Positions 7,826 through 16,365 of a stretch of DNA of 34,267 nt are shown here, in pieces. The translations under genes and the position numbers were made by a program. The stretch comes from Candidatus Methylobacter titanis (GTDB lineage Bacteria; Pseudomonadota; Gammaproteobacteria; Methylococcales; Methylomonadaceae), in contig JAQSDX010000040.1 of the NCBI GenBank assembly GCA_029946125.1, positions 1-34,267 of the forward strand. The letters are read 5' to 3'. The notes below the pieces were generated by a model. That model did not search any database and was not told the origin of the DNA. It saw nothing but the letters and a program-made list of their open reading frames with translations. Position 1 is the first letter of the stretch; every line of letters starts with the position of its first letter.

Positions 7826-7906
7826 ATGAATAAAGACGAAATACTCAACCGCATCATGGCTGCTGTAACTAACCGTTGTGTTGATTTTATACGTGACTTC
7901 ACATAG
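7826..7906 (+). CDS. Possible 26-residue small protein
   Basis: A short frame starting at ATG 7826 with AGGAAG at 7816-7821 ideally placed upstream. It reads MNKDEILNRIMAAV and then a short Cys-containing tail, stopping at TAG 7906. It lies in the 127-base gap between exbD and the next small gene, which has its own Shine-Dalgarno. It is too short to assign; the ribosome site and spacing are the only support. Confidence 0.4.
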   Translation: MNKDEILNRIMAAVTNRCVDFIRDFT

Positions 7907-7923
7907 ATATCAGGAGAATCATC

Positions 7924-8193
7924 ATGTCTGAAAAAGATCAGCAAGAGACCTTATTAATGGCTATTGAAGATTTAAAAATGCACTATCAAACATTGCAAAA
8001 TCCTTGTATTGCCCTGCTTATTGCCCGGTATTATCGTTTACTTAGCCTGTTGAATATAGCCCAAAACAAGCAGGAAAATTACGCCGCCTATGCAAAAACA
8101 TGGCTGACGCGTCACATCAACAACCCAAGGCATTCGCAAAAAATACAACATCAGCTTAACGATTTTATTCAGCTTTTTGAATTTAACGGATAA
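7924..8193 (+). CDS. Small helical protein of unknown function
   Basis: 89 aa with a strong Shine-Dalgarno (AGGAGA at 7910-7915, about 8 bases before ATG). The sequence is charged and helical with no signal or membrane segment (IEDLKMHYQTLQNP, ALLIARYYRLLSLLN). It probably belongs to the hemP-tonB-exbBD transcription unit, and its size suggests an accessory or regulatory protein. I do not recognise the family. Confidence 0.72.
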   Translation: MSEKDQQETLLMAIEDLKMHYQTLQNPCIALLIARYYRLLSLLNIAQNKQENYAAYAKTWLTRHINNPRHSQKIQHQLNDFIQLFEFNG

Positions 8194-8325
8194 CCGGAAA
8201 ACCGTAGGACAAAGTCAAAATAACCGCGCACCGCTATCTTTGCCCCCAATAAAAAACAGCCAGCCATCGCCTTTTGTGTGACCAGCCAGCCAACAACAAG
8301 CTAACCATAACAAGCAAGGCTATTT

Positions 8326-10467
8326 ATGAAAAATCACAAAAACCGACCGCTAATGCTGGCTATTGCCGCATTATTGAACGCCTCGCATACCGAGGGCGCT
8401 GAGATCGCCAAGCAGGTACTTCCCGAAGTTAAGGTGAAAGCCGCCGCTGAAAAAGAACCCGCCTACAAGGCGGATACCTCCAGCACCGGACTTAAGTTTG
8501 AAACAGCCATCCGCGACATTCCGCAGTCCGTCAGCGTAGTAAAAGAAGAACTGGTCAAGTCGCAAAATGCCTTTAACCTGCGCGATGCGCTCAAGAATGT
8601 CAGCGGGCTTACCATCGCCGCCGGCGAAGGCGGGCGCACCGGCGATTCGATCACTTTGCGCGGATTTTCAGCGAACTCCGACACCTATCTCGACGGTGCC
8701 AAAGAAAACGGCCAATACGCTCGCGACACTTTTTTCCTGGATCGCGTCGAAGTGCTCAAAGGCGCGTCTTCGGTACTGTTCGGGCGGGGATCGACCGGCG
8801 GTGTCATCAATCCGATTGCCAAAAAGCCGGTGATGGGAAAGTCATTTGCCAACGCCGATTTTACTTACGGTAATTACGATTTCAAGCGCACCACGCTGGA
8901 TGCGGGAACCAAACTTACCGATAACGTGGCCGTGCGACTCAACGCCCTCTATCAGGATGCCGATTCTTTCCGCGATTACAATTACACCAACCGCTGGGGC
9001 ATAGCGCCGTCGATTAAAGTCGACTTCACCAAGGATACCGACCTGACCCTGATGCTGATGCATCAGGAAGAAGACAGCGTGTTCGATTATGGCGTGCCGA
9101 TGATCGGCGGAAAACCCGCCAATGTGCCTGTTAACCAATTCTACGGTTTCAAGGATGACCTGCTGCAAACCTATGACACTTCGGTGGTGACCGCGATATT
9201 TAATCACCGCTTTAACTCGGATTTTTCAGTGCGCAATACGGCCCGATACGGCAATTACGACCGTACCTACCGAACTTTGTTATTTTCCGGAACCCCCTCC
9301 GGTACCGGAGCGGCTGCGACGATAGCGCGATCCCAGGCACTGCGCGAAAGTCCGCAAGAGAATTATTACAACCAGACCGATTTCACCTTCAAAAAACCGC
9401 TGTTCGGCTTTAACAACACCTTTCTTTTCGGCGCGGAAGTCGGTTGGGAAGATTATACGTTCCGCTCCAAAAATTCGACCGGCGTCAGCCGGGTTTCGGT
9501 CTATAACCCGATAGGAACGTCAAGCGTCGGTTTAGGACGCGCCAACGATTTTTCCGGCGTACTGGCAACCGACAGGAACACCAAAACCAATACCGTCGCC
9601 GGTTACGTGCTCGATCAGTTCGAGATTACGCCCGAGTGGAAGCTGCTTGCCGGAGGACGTTATGATGTCTTTCAGGCGAAACAAGATGACAATCTTCTTA
9701 ACAGCAATGATTTCGAGCGCACCGATCACCAATGGAACCCGCGTGCCGGACTGGTTTGGCAGCCGAAAGATTGGCAGGCGTACTATTTCAGTTACGGCAC
9801 TTCGTTCAATCCTTCGGCCGAGACTTTTTCCCTTGCCACTAATACCGCCAATCTTAAACCGGAGCAGAGCCAAAATTTGGAAGTCGGTGCGAAAATTGAT
9901 CTTTTTGACGGACGACTCAGCGCGACCGGCGCGTTATTCCGTCTGGAAAAAACCAATGCGCGGACCACCGATCCTACCGACCCGACCCGGAATATCCTGG
10001 CCGGCGAGCAGAGAACCGACGGTTTTGAGTTAGGACTGGCTGGAGATTTACTGCCTGACTGGAGCCTTTCGGCAACTTACGCTTATCTCGATGCCGAAGT
10101 GGTTAAATCGAATAACAGCGCAACAGGCTCGGTAAGCGGTCTATCCAAATCGCTCGAAGGCAAGAACTCGGTGAATGTGCCTGAGAACAGCGGCGTGGTC
10201 TGGACCAGTTACAACATCACTCCCGAATGGGAAGTCGGCGGCGGGGTCTTCATGTCCGGTTCACGCTTTACTGATGCGGTCAATGAAGTGGCTTTGCCCG
10301 GCTATGCGCGCCTCGATGCGACCGTGGCTTATCACCATAAGCACTTCGATATTCAGGCCAATGCCTTCAACCTGCTGGACAAGGTTTATTACGAGTCCGG
10401 ACAAACCAACACAGCCCTGCCGGGAGTACCGCTTTCGGGGCAACTTACCTTACGGGTGAAATATTAA
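8326..10467 (+). CDS. fiu: TonB-dependent siderophore receptor (Fiu-like, catecholate type)
   Basis: 713 aa. A signal peptide (about 1-24) is followed by a TonB-box-like segment (LPEVKV), a plug domain (IRDIPQSVSVV, LKNVSGLT, ITLRGFS, VEVLKGASSVLFGRGSTGGVIN) and a 22-strand barrel ending in an aromatic residue (LRVKY). The plug motifs and the immediate downstream PiuC/YbiX gene match the fiu-ybiX arrangement of enterobacteria and piuA-piuC of Pseudomonas, which import iron-catecholates. Ligand choice is inferred. The receptor is presumably energised by the TonB-ExbBD set just upstream. No separate Fur box was recognised in 8194-8325. Confidence 0.88.
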   Translation: MKNHKNRPLMLAIAALLNASHTEGAEIAKQVLPEVKVKAAAEKEPAYKADTSSTGLKFETAIRDIPQSVSVVKEELVKSQNAFNLRDALKNVSGLTIAAGEGGRTGDSITLRGFSANSDTYLDGAKENGQYARDTFFLDRVEVLKGASSVLFGRGSTGGVINPIAKKPVMGKSFANADFTYGNYDFKRTTLDAGTKLTDNVAVRLNALYQDADSFRDYNYTNRWGIAPSIKVDFTKDTDLTLMLMHQEEDSVFDYGVPMIGGKPANVPVNQFYGFKDDLLQTYDTSVVTAIFNHRFNSDFSVRNTARYGNYDRTYRTLLFSGTPSGTGAAATIARSQALRESPQENYYNQTDFTFKKPLFGFNNTFLFGAEVGWEDYTFRSKNSTGVSRVSVYNPIGTSSVGLGRANDFSGVLATDRNTKTNTVAGYVLDQFEITPEWKLLAGGRYDVFQAKQDDNLLNSNDFERTDHQWNPRAGLVWQPKDWQAYYFSYGTSFNPSAETFSLATNTANLKPEQSQNLEVGAKIDLFDGRLSATGALFRLEKTNARTTDPTDPTRNILAGEQRTDGFELGLAGDLLPDWSLSATYAYLDAEVVKSNNSATGSVSGLSKSLEGKNSVNVPENSGVVWTSYNITPEWEVGGGVFMSGSRFTDAVNEVALPGYARLDATVAYHHKHFDIQANAFNLLDKVYYESGQTNTALPGVPLSGQLTLRVKY

Positions 10468-10512
10468 ATCTTCAGCACCCGACCGCAACCATATCACCTA
10501 TAGAGGCTAACC

Positions 10513-11184
10513 ATGCTACTTGCCATTGAAAATGTTTTAACCGGCGAAGAACTCACTAATGCGCGCGAACTGTTCGCCAAGGCGCAATTTGTGGATGGCC
10601 GGGTTACCGCAGGCCAGCTGGCCGCGAAGGTGAAAAACAACCTGCAACTGGCCGCCAATACGGCGGAGACGCAAGCGCTTACCGGCATCGTTCATGATGC
10701 GTTGCATTGCAATCCGCTGTTTGTTTCCGCCGCGTTGCCAAAGGTTGTCTGCCCGCCGCTGTTTAATCGCTATGTTGCCGGCATGGATTTCGGCATCCAT
10801 GTCGATAATGCTATCCGTGTCGGCGCGACAACCTTTCGCACCGACGTATCGGGAACGCTGTTTTTGTCCGAGCCTGAAGACTATGAAGGCGGGGAATTGA
10901 TCATCGAAGACACTTACGGTGTGCAGGCTATTAAACTGCCTGCCGGAAGTCTGGTGCTTTATCCGTCAAGCAGCTTGCATCGGGTGGAAGCTATCACCGG
11001 CGGCCACCGGGATGTCGCGGTGTTCTGGGTACAGAGCATGATTCGCGATGTCGCCCAGCGCAGCTTGTTATTCCAGCTGGATGCCGGCATTCAAAGCCTG
11101 CGTGCCCGCGCCCCGGAAAGCCCTGAGATTATCCCGCTGGTCGCCACTTATCACAACCTGCTGCGACTGTGGGCGGACATCTAA
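10513..11184 (+). CDS. piuC: PKHD-type Fe(II)/2-oxoglutarate dioxygenase (PiuC/YbiX)
   Basis: 223 aa, the family's usual length. Iron ligands are His96 and Asp98 (FGIHVDNAIR) and distal His156 (SSLHRVEAITGGHRDV), with Arg166 as the likely 2-oxoglutarate anchor. The double-stranded beta-helix core includes DYEGGELIIED. PiuC proteins are encoded beside catechol siderophore receptors and are iron-regulated; their exact substrate is not established. It lies 45 bases after the receptor stop and shares its orientation, so it is almost certainly co-transcribed. Confidence 0.92.
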   Translation: MLLAIENVLTGEELTNARELFAKAQFVDGRVTAGQLAAKVKNNLQLAANTAETQALTGIVHDALHCNPLFVSAALPKVVCPPLFNRYVAGMDFGIHVDNAIRVGATTFRTDVSGTLFLSEPEDYEGGELIIEDTYGVQAIKLPAGSLVLYPSSSLHRVEAITGGHRDVAVFWVQSMIRDVAQRSLLFQLDAGIQSLRARAPESPEIIPLVATYHNLLRLWADI

Positions 11185-11205
11185 CACCAAACGGAAATTA
11201 TCATA

Positions 11206-11862
11206 ATGACCCATGTACAAAACCCGAAAATATTGCACCGGAAACCTAAACGGTTTCAATGGCTCAAATGGCTGCGCCGTACCCATGCCTGGGTCGGGCT
11301 GTGGGGCGCGGCGTTGGGTCTATTGTTCGGCATTAGCGGGATTTTGCTCAATCACCGTATGGTGATGAAAATTCCTGCGGCAAAAATGGAACAGTCGCAC
11401 ATTGAGATAGCCTTACCCGAGCCGCTTCCAGTGGATGCCAACACTTTGGCGAAATGGCTGCAAGCACAGTTAAGTATCGACCGAGAACCGAGTAAAATTT
11501 CTACTGAACCGGCAAAAGCCGTCATCTGGTCAGGTCAAAACCTCCAGCAACCCAGCCAGTGGCGGGTGAGTTTTCACAGTCCGCAACAGTCTGTTAACGC
11601 CGAATACTGGGTAGGTAATGCTTATGTTTCGATAAAGTATCAGGAGGCAAACGTCTTCGCCTTCATCACCCGCTTGCACATGGGTGTCGGTATGGGAACA
11701 GCCTGGGTACTGCTGGCAGATGCATTGGCAGGCGGCTTGGTATTTCTTTCCCTGACCGGCCTGTTGTTATGGACCAAGCTGCACGGATCGCGTCTGCTTA
11801 TGGCAGGGTTGGGGCTGGCGTCGCTGGGACTGGCAGTATTTGTTGTATTGAGCTCACTATAA
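11206..11862 (+). CDS. PepSY-type transmembrane protein of iron-uptake operon
   Basis: 218 aa. The N-terminal helix (HAWVGLWGAALGLLFGISGI, preceded by WLKWLRR) is typical of PepSY-associated membrane proteins. A periplasmic domain of about 100 residues follows, then FITRLHMGVGMGTAWV and two C-terminal helices. It is a short form compared with the 350-500 aa PepSY-TM ferric-siderophore reductase-like proteins. It follows piuC by 21 bases. A role in reductive iron release is possible but not shown by sequence. The conserved His residues in the helices could bind heme, which is speculative. Confidence 0.82.
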   Translation: MTHVQNPKILHRKPKRFQWLKWLRRTHAWVGLWGAALGLLFGISGILLNHRMVMKIPAAKMEQSHIEIALPEPLPVDANTLAKWLQAQLSIDREPSKISTEPAKAVIWSGQNLQQPSQWRVSFHSPQQSVNAEYWVGNAYVSIKYQEANVFAFITRLHMGVGMGTAWVLLADALAGGLVFLSLTGLLLWTKLHGSRLLMAGLGLASLGLAVFVVLSSL

Positions 11863-12143
11863 ATAACATTGCGTTTCGCGATTATAGGTCACATAGTTCC
11901 GTAAACAGCGTATTGTCAATACGCAATCGACACAGCTTGACGTTTCATTTGAATTATAAGCATCATAGTACGCTATTGAAATTGCAGTCCAGAATGGTTC
12001 AATAGCAAAAATTATGGGTTCACTTAATAACTGCTTATAAAAAATAAGGCTCCCCATTCATTACCCTGAATTGAAAGGTGCGATGACACTTTTTAAAAAA
12101 ATAATCAAAGGCGATACTTAACTATGTTAGTAACCGGATAATT
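11863..12143. other. AT-rich intergenic region with two inverted repeats
   Basis: No gene is seen. GCGTATT-GTC-AATACGC at 11908-11924 forms a tight 7-bp hairpin, and GCTATTGAA (11972-11980) pairs with TTCAATAGC (11998-12006) across 17 bases. Either could end the iron-uptake transcript. The following AT-rich 12030-12130 may hold the promoter for the mlaC-like gene, but no convincing -35/-10 pair stands out. Confidence 0.4.
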
Positions 12144-12788
12144 ATGAGAAATCTAACTGATCGACAAGTAATAACAGGTGTACTTTTTGCAATATTCCTC
12201 GGTTTACTATTTTCTACTAAAGCAATAGCAGAAGATTTGCTTCCTCCTCAGCAAGTCATACAAAATGTTTCCTCACAATTACAGCAAAAAATGAAAGACA
12301 AATCCTTTACCAGGGATTTTGCCCAAGTTGTACGGTTCGTTAATGGCGTTATTGACCCGCATATCGCTTTCAATCAAGTTGCCCAGTTAGTGCTGGGAAG
12401 ACACTGGAAAACAGCAACACCCCAGGAACAGGAACGCTTTAAAGATGAATTTCAAACCCTGTTGGTCAGAACCTATTCCAGAGCGTTTGTCGAATATACC
12501 GATTGGTCAATGCGTTTTCGACCCATTCAAGTGCCCAACGCAGCCACAAGAATCATGGTCAGAACAGACATTCTGCAACCCGGTCGCCAAGCTGTTGAGG
12601 TCAATTACCGAATGCTACTGAATAGTGGCGAATGGAAAGTCTACGACATTATGATTGACGGTGTCAGTCTGGTGACCAATTACCGCACAACCTTTAACGA
12701 TGATATTCAAAGAAAAGGCTCATTAAGCATCGTCATTGATGATCTGGCGAAACGGAATACCGAAGCACTATCAGGTAAAAGTTCCTAA
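12144..12788 (+). CDS. MlaC/Ttg2D-like periplasmic phospholipid-binding protein
   Basis: 214 aa. A signal peptide (TGVLFAIFLGLLFSTKAIA, cleaved near residue 29) precedes the MlaC fold, with the family segment FNQVAQLVLGRHWKTATPQEQERF and later EWKVYDIMIDGVSLVTNYR. MlaC shuttles phospholipids between the outer membrane and the MlaFEDB transporter. Here it stands without mlaFEDB genes, so it may be an orphan paralogue; HpnM-type hopanoid proteins share this fold and are an alternative. Its stop overlaps the next start by one base (TAATG). Confidence 0.87.
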   Translation: MRNLTDRQVITGVLFAIFLGLLFSTKAIAEDLLPPQQVIQNVSSQLQQKMKDKSFTRDFAQVVRFVNGVIDPHIAFNQVAQLVLGRHWKTATPQEQERFKDEFQTLLVRTYSRAFVEYTDWSMRFRPIQVPNAATRIMVRTDILQPGRQAVEVNYRMLLNSGEWKVYDIMIDGVSLVTNYRTTFNDDIQRKGSLSIVIDDLAKRNTEALSGKSS

Positions 12789-13711
12789 TGATAGTATTCA
12801 GTCGCAAGCTAAAAAACTTCCTGCATACCCTAGCGCTGTTTCTGTGCATGGGCGCCATTTTTTCCTTAGTCGGTTTTATTCTAGCAGGGGTTGAAGGCAT
12901 TTTATGGGCGACGTTTTTAGGCGTCTTAATACTGGCTATTAGCCCGAACATACCGCCATCTTTGATTTTTTCTATGTATGAGGGCGAATTGCTATCGGCA
13001 AATAATGCCCCCGATCTTTATCAGATAACACAGGAACTGGCCGCCCGCGCAGACTTACCCGCGCCACCCGCGCTTTATTACTTACCCAGTCAACTGATGA
13101 ACGCTTTCTCTGTAGGCACCTCAGAAAATTCGGCCATCGGTCTGAGCGATGCGCTGTTAAATATCCTGAGTATACGTGAACTTATTGCGGTACTGGCACA
13201 TGAAATCAGTCATATCCAGCACAATGATGTACGCGTGATGACGTATGCCGACATTATTAACCGCATCACCAACACCTTGTCTTTAGCCGGTTTTTTTTTG
13301 TTTTTTATAAACTTACCGTTGTATTTTTTAGGGTTGGTGACTATTTCCTGGTTTGCATTAGGCGCACTCATTATGGCGCCAACCTTGATGAGTTTTCTGC
13401 AACTTTCATTATCTCGAATGAGGGAGTTTGATGCTGACCATCAAGCCGTTTTATTAACGGGCGATCCCGAAGGTCTGGTCATGGCGTTAAATAAATTGGA
13501 CACTTATGATACCTCAATTTTAGACGTACTATTCGGCCGCGGCCATAGCTCATCGATTCCATCAATCCTCAGAACGCATCCAGACATCAAAGAAAGAATA
13601 GATCGACTTTTACGTTTTAAAAAACTACCGAATCAAACTCTGACATATTCAAACCATGATCGATTTGCTGTACCGATTCACTATCAAAAGTCAGTCAGAA
13701 AATCACCCTGA
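12788..13711 (+). CDS. M48-family (HtpX-like) membrane zinc protease
   Basis: 307 aa. Two N-terminal membrane helices (about 10-35, 36-58) precede the zinc-binding HEISH (His138, Glu139, His142). Two more helices follow (about 160-200), then the third ligand Glu213 in MREFDADHQAV. HtpX proteases cleave misfolded inner-membrane proteins. The C-terminal THPDIKERIDRL motif is typical. Translational coupling to the mlaC-like gene suggests an envelope maintenance unit. Confidence 0.9.
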   Translation: MIVFSRKLKNFLHTLALFLCMGAIFSLVGFILAGVEGILWATFLGVLILAISPNIPPSLIFSMYEGELLSANNAPDLYQITQELAARADLPAPPALYYLPSQLMNAFSVGTSENSAIGLSDALLNILSIRELIAVLAHEISHIQHNDVRVMTYADIINRITNTLSLAGFFLFFINLPLYFLGLVTISWFALGALIMAPTLMSFLQLSLSRMREFDADHQAVLLTGDPEGLVMALNKLDTYDTSILDVLFGRGHSSSIPSILRTHPDIKERIDRLLRFKKLPNQTLTYSNHDRFAVPIHYQKSVRKSP

Positions 13712-13941
13712 CATTGAGTCGATTTTTGATACTAGAGCATTCAGCGTACCATCCCATTACAATCACCTGTCCTAAGATTGGCCAATAGACTACTGCCCCT
13801 GAGCCAAACAGGATGAGGCAGTCCGATAATACAAGCTTTTTCTTAACGGGAGAGTTTCCGTCGCGCCATTATTTCAACCTTAAATGCCATGAATACCTTT
13901 ACTTAGTACTGCCTGGTCGGCGACGATACCATCAACTCTTG
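13712..13941. pseudogene. Intergenic region with possible transposase remnant on the minus strand
   Basis: Reading the minus strand from ATG 13869 gives MARRKLSR, a stop, then EKACIIGL in the same frame. This resembles the N-terminus of an HTH transposase (IS630/Tc1-like) interrupted by a stop and then losing coherence. ACTGCC (from about 13791) pairs with GGCAGT near 13816-13821, with an inner CCTG/CAGG pair. Read with caution: this is a weak resemblance on a short stretch. Confidence 0.25.
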
Positions 13942-14940
13942 CTATAGCAATCTTTGATAAAGCGCCACTGGATTTCCGTCCAGAACGGTAAGCGCTTGCT
14001 TTAATGCTTCCCGGTCAAACTCCGGCATGTTCTGCGCCGTGCCAGTTTCCGACTGGCCTGCGGCATACACACCATCCCTGGCGATATTGGCTTTTTGGAT
14101 AAGCTTCAACGCTACATCCAGTTTCTGATCCAGTGTTGTTTCCTCACCCTCCAAATCAGGGTGCGCTTCTATGTAGAGGGTATTGTCCAGCCATCCAACC
14201 TTGATGGGTTGTTTAACCATATAGACTGATGTTCCTACCGGAACCGAATGGTACAAGGCTTCAATGTCTTCAGGGTACATGCGTACGCAACCGTGTGTTA
14301 TCTGCATACCTATGCCGTAAATCTTGTCTATATCGGTGCCGTGTATCAGATAGCCACCGGGAACGGCCAGATGCATCTTGTAGGCTCCCAGAGGATTATG
14401 GGGACCAGGTGGAACCACAGCAGGCAACGGATCGCCATTTGCCGCATGTTCGCGCCTTATCGATTCCGGCGGATGCCATGACGGATCTTTAACTTTGCGC
14501 ACTATACTGGTTTTACCCAGAGGTGTTTTCCAGTCTTGTCGACCGATACCATGCGCATAGGACATTACCTGTGGCGCAGTCCCTTTTTGAGTCGGCGGAT
14601 AATAATACATCCGGTATTCGGCGATATTTAAGGTAATTCCTTCGTGCGGCGTATCCGGTAAGATACGCTTATTGGCTAAACGAACAATCTCATCCTTTTT
14701 GACATGCCAGCGATCAACCTCGGGGTTCAACCGCACTATTTCTGTTTGTCCCAGAAGAAAGCGCCTGGCCACATCCGGTAAGGTCTCGCTTTGTTCCGCC
14801 CGCATTAAAGGCACATCGTCAGTGAATTCGGTGATGACGCTATCATTACTGTTCTCCGGCAATGAATAGGTCGTGGCATTGGCTGTGCCGCTGATAGCGG
14901 ACAATAAAATCGAAAAGGCAAATAGCGAACGAACTTTCAT
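13942..14940 (-). CDS. L,D-transpeptidase (ErfK/YbiS/YkuD family)
   Basis: 332 aa. It has a signal peptide (about 1-22), then a LysM-like segment (EQSETLPDVARRFLLGQTEI, LNPEVDRWHV). The YkuD catalytic domain (about 103-237) has His200 (LIHGTD) and the nucleophile Cys218 in THGCVRM. Such enzymes crosslink peptidoglycan stem peptides 3-3 or attach Braun lipoprotein. The size and layout match the E. coli ErfK/YbiS group. It is a single gene convergent with the M48 protease. Confidence 0.93.
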   Translation of the reverse strand: MKVRSLFAFSILLSAISGTANATTYSLPENSNDSVITEFTDDVPLMRAEQSETLPDVARRFLLGQTEIVRLNPEVDRWHVKKDEIVRLANKRILPDTPHEGITLNIAEYRMYYYPPTQKGTAPQVMSYAHGIGRQDWKTPLGKTSIVRKVKDPSWHPPESIRREHAANGDPLPAVVPPGPHNPLGAYKMHLAVPGGYLIHGTDIDKIYGIGMQITHGCVRMYPEDIEALYHSVPVGTSVYMVKQPIKVGWLDNTLYIEAHPDLEGEETTLDQKLDVALKLIQKANIARDGVYAAGQSETGTAQNMPEFDREALKQALTVLDGNPVALYQRLL

Positions 14941-14991
14941 TACGATAATCTTCTCAGGTTTTTTAATAGTAATTTAACAAGGGGACAATCT

Positions 14992-15747
14992 TTAAGCAAA
15001 TAACAGAACAATTCCCCAGGCAAGAAAAGCGACGCCTACAGTTTTACAAATAAGCTTTGATTCGAGTGGCATGGATTTCTCCAATATAACCAACAAGGTG
15101 ATCAAGGCCATTCCCAGCAGGTTCATTACGCCTACGGCAAACATGATCAGCATCTGTGCCCAGCAACAGCCTAAACAGTTTACGCCATGTTTCAGCCCCA
15201 TATTGAATGCGCCTGCTGCGCCATCCTGCCATTCATTTAACAAAAAACCCATTGGGGTTTTGCAGTGTATCAAACAAGCATTTTTTATCGGCATAAACTG
15301 ATAAAAGCCTGCCAAAAATAAAATACCGGCAGCTAATATCGAATTCTGATTCTCCATCATCGGCGATAACCAGGCCAGTCCATGCATTTGCCATTGCAGC
15401 AGCGTTAACGCGCTGCTGAATAACAGCCATATGCCCAGATAGGCCGAAATGAACAGGTAAGTCAGTTTATGGGATATTTTATTTCGTTGTCGGCAAACCC
15501 GGGCAAAGGCCAGAATCATGGGGATTGCTGAAGGCAGCATCATTGCCGCCATCATGACCGCCCACATAAAATAAACCAAAGCGAAATCTGTAAAACGCCA
15601 TGCCAATGGCTCGGAGGGAGGCATCCACATACTCGACATCGGTTGAGATGTCATTTGACCATGCTGATAAAACAGATAGCCCCAGGCAGCAAGAATCCCT
15701 GCCAGTACAACAGCTAATGTAGCCGTCCGGGTTTTAAACCAGCCCAT
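14992..15747 (-). CDS. DUF2182 integral membrane protein (predicted metal-binding)
   Basis: 251 aa with about six to seven membrane helices. Features include WRFTDFALVYFMWAVMMAAM and conserved Cys/His positions in the loop NACLIHCKTPMGF and the segment GVNCLGCCWAQML. DUF2182 is described as a predicted metal-binding membrane family of unknown function. It overlaps the upstream DUF1326 gene by one base (TAATG), a pairing seen in many bacteria, which suggests the two act together, perhaps in metal handling. Confidence 0.88.
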   Translation of the reverse strand: MGWFKTRTATLAVVLAGILAAWGYLFYQHGQMTSQPMSSMWMPPSEPLAWRFTDFALVYFMWAVMMAAMMLPSAIPMILAFARVCRQRNKISHKLTYLFISAYLGIWLLFSSALTLLQWQMHGLAWLSPMMENQNSILAAGILFLAGFYQFMPIKNACLIHCKTPMGFLLNEWQDGAAGAFNMGLKHGVNCLGCCWAQMLIMFAVGVMNLLGMALITLLVILEKSMPLESKLICKTVGVAFLAWGIVLLFA

Positions 15748-16355
15748 TACGGCTGATAAACAAATGCCGAGAAATAACCGTTACACTCGGAAAACTGCCA
15801 GTTTTTATCATAATCCTGATATTGATAATTTTTTGATTTGGCGACAACCGTGGGATGACTTGTTACCACGCACAATGGCGGATTGCTTAGGGTTGCCTGT
15901 CCACCGGTTATGCCCTGGATACTTTCAATATCGGCCTGCGCTATACCGGGAATAGTCATACACCGATTGTTGCCCTGCTCCTGGTAGTCGATTTTTACTT
16001 TTTTTACGCCCAAAACTTCACTGACAAAGCTCATTAAAATAGCTGGATGCCCACCTTGCTGGCCGCTAAAAATTTGCACAATCGCATCAACTTGACTGTC
16101 ATCGGCCCGTTCGTCAATATATAAAGCTGCCTGCCAGTTGCCGTCTATCATGAGTCCAGGGGAGTAACATGCCATGGCAACATTCAAGCCATCCAGTGAT
16201 TGATCACCAAGATGCCCTTGTTCAATATGCCATGCCACCAACAGCTTGCAATCACCTTGTGTCGGCGGTTGCAGCCATACGCAAGGACAGGCGGTTTCGC
16301 AGTTACAGGTTTCAAAATAACTGCCCTGCAAAATCCAGTTTTTGGTTTTCGACAT
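15747..16355 (-). CDS. DUF1326 cysteine-rich protein
   Basis: 202 aa without a signal peptide. The N-terminus carries YFETCNCETACPCVW, the family's conserved Cys cluster, suggesting metal binding or redox activity. The remaining domain is beta-rich (QGDCKLLVAWHIEQG, YIDERADD). Function is unknown. It is co-transcribed with the DUF2182 membrane protein downstream and lies 10 bases after the SDR gene. Confidence 0.88.
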   Translation of the reverse strand: MSKTKNWILQGSYFETCNCETACPCVWLQPPTQGDCKLLVAWHIEQGHLGDQSLDGLNVAMACYSPGLMIDGNWQAALYIDERADDSQVDAIVQIFSGQQGGHPAILMSFVSEVLGVKKVKIDYQEQGNNRCMTIPGIAQADIESIQGITGGQATLSNPPLCVVTSHPTVVAKSKNYQYQDYDKNWQFSECNGYFSAFVYQP

Positions 16356-16365
16356 GCTATCACTC

